Shown here in pieces: positions 60,385 through 64,000 of a DNA stretch of 64,000 nucleotides. The translations under genes were made by a program, and so were the position numbers. Each line of letters begins with the position of its first letter. Positions within the stretch are counted from its first letter, which is position 1. Source of the stretch: Bryobacter sp. (GTDB taxonomy: Bacteria > Acidobacteriota > Terriglobia > Bryobacterales > Bryobacteraceae); contig JALHNH010000001.1 in the NCBI GenBank assembly GCA_022843625.1, positions 310,001 through 374,000 on the forward strand. Direction: 5' to 3'. Under the pieces are notes generated by a model. That model was not told the origin of the DNA. It saw nothing but the letters and a program-made list of their open reading frames with translations, and did no database searches.

Positions 60385-60975
60385 ATGAACGCAGATCCAC
60401 AACTCGTTGCTCGTGCTCAGTCGGGAGACGAAGTAGCGTTTAATGAGTTGGTTGCGGGTTGCCGTAAGCGCGTGCTTTCCATTGTCGGTCGTTTGATTGG
60501 CAAACCGGAAGACGTTGAAGACGTGGCCCAGGACGTGTTTTTGCGTTTGTACTTTTCGTTGAGTCAATTGTCCAACGTTGAGCTCTTCGATCGCTGGTTG
60601 TACCGCCTCACGGTGAATGCAGCCTACGACTATATGAGAAAAACGAAGCGTCGCAAGGAAAGCCGCATGGCCGATCTGAGCGAAGCCCAAATGGTGATGG
60701 CAGATGCTTCTGCGGGTGAGCTGCAAGGCAAGTCCGATGAGAGGCAGTCCACCTTAAGGGATTTTGTGCATTGGCTCCTCAGTGGAGTCAGTGAGGAAGA
60801 TCGAATCCTGCTACTTTTAAAGGAAGTAGAGGGTTTATCGATCAAGGAGCTGGAAGAGGTCTATGGGGCCAACGAAAGCGCTTTGAAGGTGAGATTGTTT
60901 CGGGCCCGGCAACGGGTTCTGAAGGCTTTTGAGAAGTCAAAAGAAGTGAAGGGAAACGATGGCGAATCACGATGA
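60385..60975 (+). CDS. RNA polymerase sigma factor, ECF type
   Basis: 196 residues. Region 2 'LVARAQSGDEVAFNELVAGCRKRVLSIVGRLIGKPEDVEDVAQDVFLRLYF...RWLYRLTVNAAYDYMRKTKRRK' and region 4 'SEEDRILLLLKEVEGLSIKELEEVYGANESALKVRLFRARQRVLKAF' are complete. It overlaps the next gene by 17 bases, the usual arrangement for a sigma/anti-sigma pair. Confidence 0.95.
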   Translation: MNADPQLVARAQSGDEVAFNELVAGCRKRVLSIVGRLIGKPEDVEDVAQDVFLRLYFSLSQLSNVELFDRWLYRLTVNAAYDYMRKTKRRKESRMADLSEAQMVMADASAGELQGKSDERQSTLRDFVHWLLSGVSEEDRILLLLKEVEGLSIKELEEVYGANESALKVRLFRARQRVLKAFEKSKEVKGNDGESR

Positions 60976-61294
60976 ACAACTGGATCAACTCCTGCTCAAT
61001 TACCGGGCAGCTTGTCCAGAAACCGAAGCCAGTGCGAATTTCATGCCCGCCGTCTGGGCTCGCATCGAGGCACGCAAGAAATCCGATCTTTGGCTCGTAC
61101 GCTGGGTGAATTCTTTTGCTACCGCTGCCGCGTTGGTTGTAATGGGCTTGGGTTTCCTTTTGTATCAGAATCCGAAGCCTTTGCCGCAACGTGCCTATAT
61201 CGAGAAGTTGACTGACGAAATCAGCGAGGATCATTTCCTCGACACCTCATACGTCGCAAGCTCCAAGCCTGTAAAATCCTGGAGCAACCGCTAA
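60959..61294 (+). CDS. Single-pass membrane protein, probable anti-sigma factor
   Basis: 111 residues. A cytoplasmic N-terminus of about 45 residues ('DEQLDQLLLNYRAACPETEASANFMPAVWARIEARKKS') precedes one membrane helix ('FATAAALVVMGLGFLLYQ') and a short periplasmic tail. Position and topology suggest the anti-sigma partner of the overlapping sigma factor. It has a single Cys and no HxxxCxxC zinc motif, so it is not a ZAS-type anti-sigma factor. The next gene follows with no gap. Confidence 0.75.
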   Translation: MANHDEQLDQLLLNYRAACPETEASANFMPAVWARIEARKKSDLWLVRWVNSFATAAALVVMGLGFLLYQNPKPLPQRAYIEKLTDEISEDHFLDTSYVASSKPVKSWSNR

Positions 61295-61702
61295 ATGCAA
61301 ATTTCTGGGGGGAAAGTTGCACTTTATCTGGGATTGATCTTTGGTGCCGGAATTACCGCTGGCGCTTTCGGTCATATGCTTTATTCCACTGAAACCGTCA
61401 GCGCCAAGGCAGTTCCCACCAACAACAATGACGACTGGCGGCAGCGCTATGTAGAGAGTATGCGCACCCGATTGAAAATGGGCGACGATCAACTCAAAGA
61501 GCTCAATGAAACTCTGGATGAGACTCGTGTGGAATACCGTCTCCTTCGTCAACGCTACAAACCTGAGATGGAAAAAATCCATCAAGTGCAGGTAGACAAA
61601 ATCAAAAAGTTTCTGAGAGCGGAACAGCTGTCTGAATTCGAGAAGATGGAACGCGAGCGAGAAGAGAAAATGCGGGCTCGCGAGAGCGGCCCGGGCGTTT
61701 AA
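61295..61702 (+). CDS. Spy/CpxP-like periplasmic protein, membrane-anchored
   Basis: 135 residues, starting directly after the previous stop. N-terminal membrane anchor ('VALYLGLIFGAGITAGAFG'), then a helical domain rich in charged residues ('MRTRLKMGDDQLKELNETLDETRVEYRLLRQRYKPEMEKIHQVQVDKIKKFLRAEQLSEFEKM'), the pattern of heavy-metal-resistance/Spy-type chaperone sensors. With the sigma and anti-sigma genes it makes an envelope-stress module. Its end overlaps a convergent gene by 4 bases. Confidence 0.8.
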   Translation: MQISGGKVALYLGLIFGAGITAGAFGHMLYSTETVSAKAVPTNNNDDWRQRYVESMRTRLKMGDDQLKELNETLDETRVEYRLLRQRYKPEMEKIHQVQVDKIKKFLRAEQLSEFEKMEREREEKMRARESGPGV

Positions 61703-62805
61703 TTTACAGGCACTTCTTTAGGCCCACCCGGCAATCCGTAGATCATTACGGTTTTGCGAGCGGGCTCGGCGGCTTTCACAATAACTGGTGGTGGAGGGGG
61801 CGCAAGGGCAGCAGCAGTGCTGGCTTCTGCAACTGGTTTGGGCTTGTCTGCACCAGGAATCAAGCTGCTCGCCATGATTTTGTCGATGTCGGATTGCTCC
61901 ATCGAGATTGCCGCACGCACCAGGTTGCCTGAAGAGCTAAGTTCTACCATTTTGTCTATGTCTACCGGGAAAGCTTCTGCTGCATTGGTATTCAATTTTG
62001 CCATGGCCATGGCACCCTTTAGCAAATCCAGCATCTGAGCTGCCGCCTTCGCGTTCACTGTTTGTACCTGAATATCCATGGTGACATTTCTTCGAATGGC
62101 CATCCCGAGCGAGAAATTTCTGACCTGACTGGCCATTTGAGTCATCGGGTCTGTCTGTTTGGAAGCTCCAGCATTCAGGTTTAAAGGTGCGGTGTTTCCA
62201 ACGAACCAGACGTCGTTTGCGGCCTCGAGATCTCTTGCTCTTTCAAAAAGCGGGTTGGCCTGAGGAGTCAGGCCGGTTTCCATTCTTTCAATGGCAACAC
62301 GCAGAGGACCTTCTTCGCCAATCAGAATATTCTTGTTGTCGTAGAGGGCAAAGGCTGGTTTTCCTGCCGGCATCTCCATGCCGAACTGCACCTTTTGGAA
62401 ACCTGGCTTTTTGGCTGGAGCGACTTTACCTTTGGTTGGAAGCAAAACTTTGGTCTTACCCCATTGCTCCATCCGAAGGCCGTTGCGAGCTCCGAGTTCA
62501 ATGAGTTTGTCTGCCTCAAACCGGCCCTGAACCAGCATCAGCAAATCGCTGCCCTTGTTGTTCTTTGACACAGCCGAAAGATGAATAGAATCAATCTGAT
62601 CCATCAGTGGTTCCAGTGCTTTTAGGTCTCCCAGATTGCCTTTCAGCTCTTTCTTCATGGAGAGCCCTAAAGTGCTCTTCAACATCCATTTGACGTCGAC
62701 GCCCAAAAGGATTTCAGACTGGGGGAATGCAAAGCGGAAATCCGTTTCAGCCTGCAGAATGAGGGTCGAAATGGCAATTGTGAAGAGAAAGCGTTTTGAA
62801 AACAT
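61699..62805 (-). CDS. Secreted protein of unknown function
   Basis: 368 residues, signal peptide 'MFSKRFLFTIAISTLILQA'. 'FRFAFPQSEILLGVDVKWMLKS', 'DSIHLSAVSKNNKGSDLLMLVQGRFEADKLIEL', 'AFALYDNKNILIGEEGPLRVAIERM' and a Pro/Ala-rich tail ('AALAPPPPPVIVKAAEP') resemble hypothetical proteins common in Acidobacteria that I cannot name. No catalytic motif. It is convergent with the Spy-like gene and divergent from the Gfo/Idh/MocA gene. Confidence 0.7.
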   Translation of the reverse strand: MFSKRFLFTIAISTLILQAETDFRFAFPQSEILLGVDVKWMLKSTLGLSMKKELKGNLGDLKALEPLMDQIDSIHLSAVSKNNKGSDLLMLVQGRFEADKLIELGARNGLRMEQWGKTKVLLPTKGKVAPAKKPGFQKVQFGMEMPAGKPAFALYDNKNILIGEEGPLRVAIERMETGLTPQANPLFERARDLEAANDVWFVGNTAPLNLNAGASKQTDPMTQMASQVRNFSLGMAIRRNVTMDIQVQTVNAKAAAQMLDLLKGAMAMAKLNTNAAEAFPVDIDKMVELSSSGNLVRAAISMEQSDIDKIMASSLIPGADKPKPVAEASTAAALAPPPPPVIVKAAEPARKTVMIYGLPGGPKEVPVN

Positions 62806-62846
62806 GGTTACTCAACGAATCTATCGGCTGAGTCGAGAGAGTTCTG

Positions 62847-62852
62847 TAGAAT
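62847..62852 (+). promoter_or_regulatory. Putative -10 box (TAGAAT) six bases before the Gfo/Idh/MocA start
   Basis: TAGAAT (62847-62852), AAACCC, then ATG 62859. No Shine-Dalgarno fits and no -35 is evident. Same layout as the boxes at 26073, 40085 and 45295. Confidence 0.38.
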
Positions 62853-62858
62853 AAACCC

Positions 62859-63875
62859 ATGAATCTACGTCGATCTTTGCTCGCCGCCCCTATATTGTTG
62901 GCCGCCCAGGAATCGAAGTTTCGTGTGGCTGTCCTGGGAACCGAACATGGTCATGTCAATGGTTTTCTCAATGCGGCAAAAAAGCGAAGCGATGTAGAAG
63001 TTGTTGGGCCGATCTCTTTTGAAGACCGCGAGAAATTGCGCGGTGAAAAAGTGGAAGCCGTCGCCTGCTTCTCCTCTACCGACCGGCACCTCGAAGTAGC
63101 CAAACTTTGTGCTTCGCTCAAGCTGCCCATGATGATGGAAAAGCCTTTGGCCACCACCAATGCCGACGCTCAGGAGATGTCGAGATTGTCGGCCAAGGCA
63201 GGGATTCCCATCTTCGTAAACTACGAAACCACTTGGTATAAGAGCCATGCCGAGTTATGGAGGTTCTTCAAGCAGGAGAAGGCGGCAGGGCGGATTCGCA
63301 AGATGGTGGCCATGGATGGACATGCCGGCCCCAAGGAAATCGGCGTAGGCCCTGAATTTCTTTCGTGGCTCACTGATCCGGTGCGCAACGGAGCCGGTGC
63401 GCTCTTCGATTTCGGCTGTTATGGCGCCAATCTGATGACCTGGATGATGGACAACCAGCGGCCGCTAAGCGTGCTGGCAAGCGTTAAGCGAAACAAGCCG
63501 GAGATCTACTCCAAAGTGGATGACGAAGCAACTGTGATTGTGGACTATCCGGACGCGCAGGGCATCATCGAAGGCAGTTGGAACTGGCCCTTCAGCCGCA
63601 AGGACTTCGAGATCTATGGCGAGAAGGCTTATGCTCATGCCTATGGCGGCAATAGTGTTCGTCGGCGACGCAGTGGGGCTAGCGCCGAAGAAGTGATTGC
63701 ACCGGCAGACTTGCCTACCGACGAAGCGGATTCCATCTCCTACCTGAAGGCTGTCGCCCGAGGCAAGATCAAGCCCGGTGGGCTTTCCAGCCTGGAGAAC
63801 AACTTGATTGCTACAGAAATTCTTGTCGCCGCACGGGAGAGCGTCCGCAGTGGACGAGTCGTTCGCATCCGCTAG
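62859..63875 (+). CDS. Gfo/Idh/MocA family oxidoreductase, exported
   Basis: 338 residues. A very short signal-like N-terminus ('MNLRRSLLAAPILLAAQ', with twin Arg) precedes the Rossmann domain ('FRVAVLGTEHGHVNGFLNAAKKRSDVEVVG', 'VEAVACFSSTDRHLEVAKLCASLKLPMMMEKPLA'). The C-terminal domain has 'GALFDFGCYGANLMTWMM' and 'GIIEGSWNWPFSRKDFEIYGEKAYAHAY'. It uses NAD(P) on a sugar or cyclitol. It differs from the 522-residue homologue at 26085-27653 in size and lacks its long insertions. The stop overlaps that of the convergent glycosyltransferase by 4 bases. Confidence 0.9.
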   Translation: MNLRRSLLAAPILLAAQESKFRVAVLGTEHGHVNGFLNAAKKRSDVEVVGPISFEDREKLRGEKVEAVACFSSTDRHLEVAKLCASLKLPMMMEKPLATTNADAQEMSRLSAKAGIPIFVNYETTWYKSHAELWRFFKQEKAAGRIRKMVAMDGHAGPKEIGVGPEFLSWLTDPVRNGAGALFDFGCYGANLMTWMMDNQRPLSVLASVKRNKPEIYSKVDDEATVIVDYPDAQGIIEGSWNWPFSRKDFEIYGEKAYAHAYGGNSVRRRRSGASAEEVIAPADLPTDEADSISYLKAVARGKIKPGGLSSLENNLIATEILVAARESVRSGRVVRIR

Positions 63876-64000
63876 TGCAGGGCAGGGGATTGAGCGTAGG
63901 CTTGGTACACCTGGTCGAAGACGCGATTCCAGGAATTCTCGTGTGCATGCCGGCGGGCGGCCTGCCCCATTCTGGAGCGTAGTGCTGGATCAGCCATAAG
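63872..64000 (-). CDS. C-terminal end of a glycosyltransferase (group 1-like), partial at right edge
   Basis: Minus-strand translation from the window edge gives 42 residues to a TAG stop at 63872-63874: 'LMADPALRSRMGQAARRHAH', then 'ENSWNRVFDQVYQAYAQS' and the end. 'L..DP.LR.RMG.AAR....E.SW..V......Y' is the usual tail of family 4 glycosyltransferases. Only the last helix is present, so donor and acceptor are unknown. Confidence 0.8.
   Translation of the reverse strand, partial: LMADPALRSRMGQAARRHAHENSWNRVFDQVYQAYAQSPALH

Noticed and set aside
1..64000. tRNA, rRNA, insertion sequence, integrase or prophage genes
   Set aside because: None recognised in the gaps or among the proteins; the gaps are too short for most and no transposase or phage motif was seen.

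Overview
The window looks like chromosomal DNA of an acidobacterium of the Solibacter/Bryobacter type. Evidence: two secreted proteins end in a domain resembling the 'Solibacter uncharacterized C-terminal domain' (CotH-like protein 11346-13190; phosphatase 13200-15056). There is also a stand-alone MacB/FtsX permease of the 'acidobacterial duplicated orphan permease' type (40097-42592), a giant Oar-like TonB receptor with a carboxypeptidase-regulatory N-terminus (31397-34828), a DUF1592/DUF1552 gene pair, and many secreted or Tat-exported oxidoreductases. I found no rRNA, tRNA, CRISPR array, insertion sequence or prophage. Coding density is very high; no gene-free stretch exceeds about 150 bases.

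Layout. (1) 1-9030: a divergent locus for uptake and breakdown of an amide- or urea-type nitrogen compound. Leftward: nucleoside deaminase-like enzyme, FAD oxidoreductase, creatininase-family amidohydrolase, CocE-type hydrolase, ABC ATPase running off the left edge. Rightward: AtzE-like amidase, NMT1/SsuA-type binding lipoprotein, RidA, formamidase/acetamidase, AtzH/HpxZ-like protein. All genes abut or overlap, and the two operons diverge from a 33-base gap. (2) 9064-15056: a decayed sigma-factor copy, an intact paralogue, a dihaem peroxidase, a CotH-like protein and a purple-acid-phosphatase-like protein, facing (3) 15089-18009: a second phosphatase, an FGE-fold protein and an esterase. (4) 18073-25445: the DUF1592/DUF1552 pair, a dienelactone hydrolase, a small haem-motif protein with terpene-cyclase-like repeats, and two secreted proteins of unknown role. 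(5) 25525-34828: DUF2911, a Tat-exported Gfo/Idh/MocA protein, a DUF1080-like protein, a large alpha/beta hydrolase, a TPR protein and the Oar-like receptor. (6) 34908-46251: a GMC dehydrogenase with its small subunit, a membrane-anchored Ser/Thr kinase, an M24-fold protein, the ABC permease, a UPF0489 protein, a SoxC/SoxD-like sulfite dehydrogenase pair, DUF2277 and an ATP-grasp ligase. (7) 46292-53817: a PD40 propeller protein, a glycine-zipper protein, an orphan OmpR-type regulator, two unknown coupled genes and a YncE-propeller/phosphoesterase. (8) 53908-55398: a methionine-rich tripeptide-repeat secreted protein next to an MsrP/YedY-like molybdoenzyme and a cytochrome b. (9) 55461-64000: an esterase, an APC permease, DUF58, a TonB receptor, a sigma/membrane-protein/Spy-like stress module, a secreted unknown, a Gfo/Idh/MocA protein and the tail of a glycosyltransferase.

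Two candidate systems stand out. One is the divergent nitrogen-compound locus at the left, whose AtzE/AtzH-like pair lacks the usual AtzG, AtzD and AtzF partners and is embedded with creatininase, deaminase and acetamidase genes. The other is the Met-rich repeat protein beside an MsrP-like reductase, which suggests a periplasmic sacrificial-methionine oxidant sink. General features worth noting are convergent genes whose 3' ends overlap, and several genes with a TANNNT box 6-8 bases before the start codon and no clear Shine-Dalgarno, suggesting leaderless transcripts. All assignments come from reading motifs by eye, without database searches.
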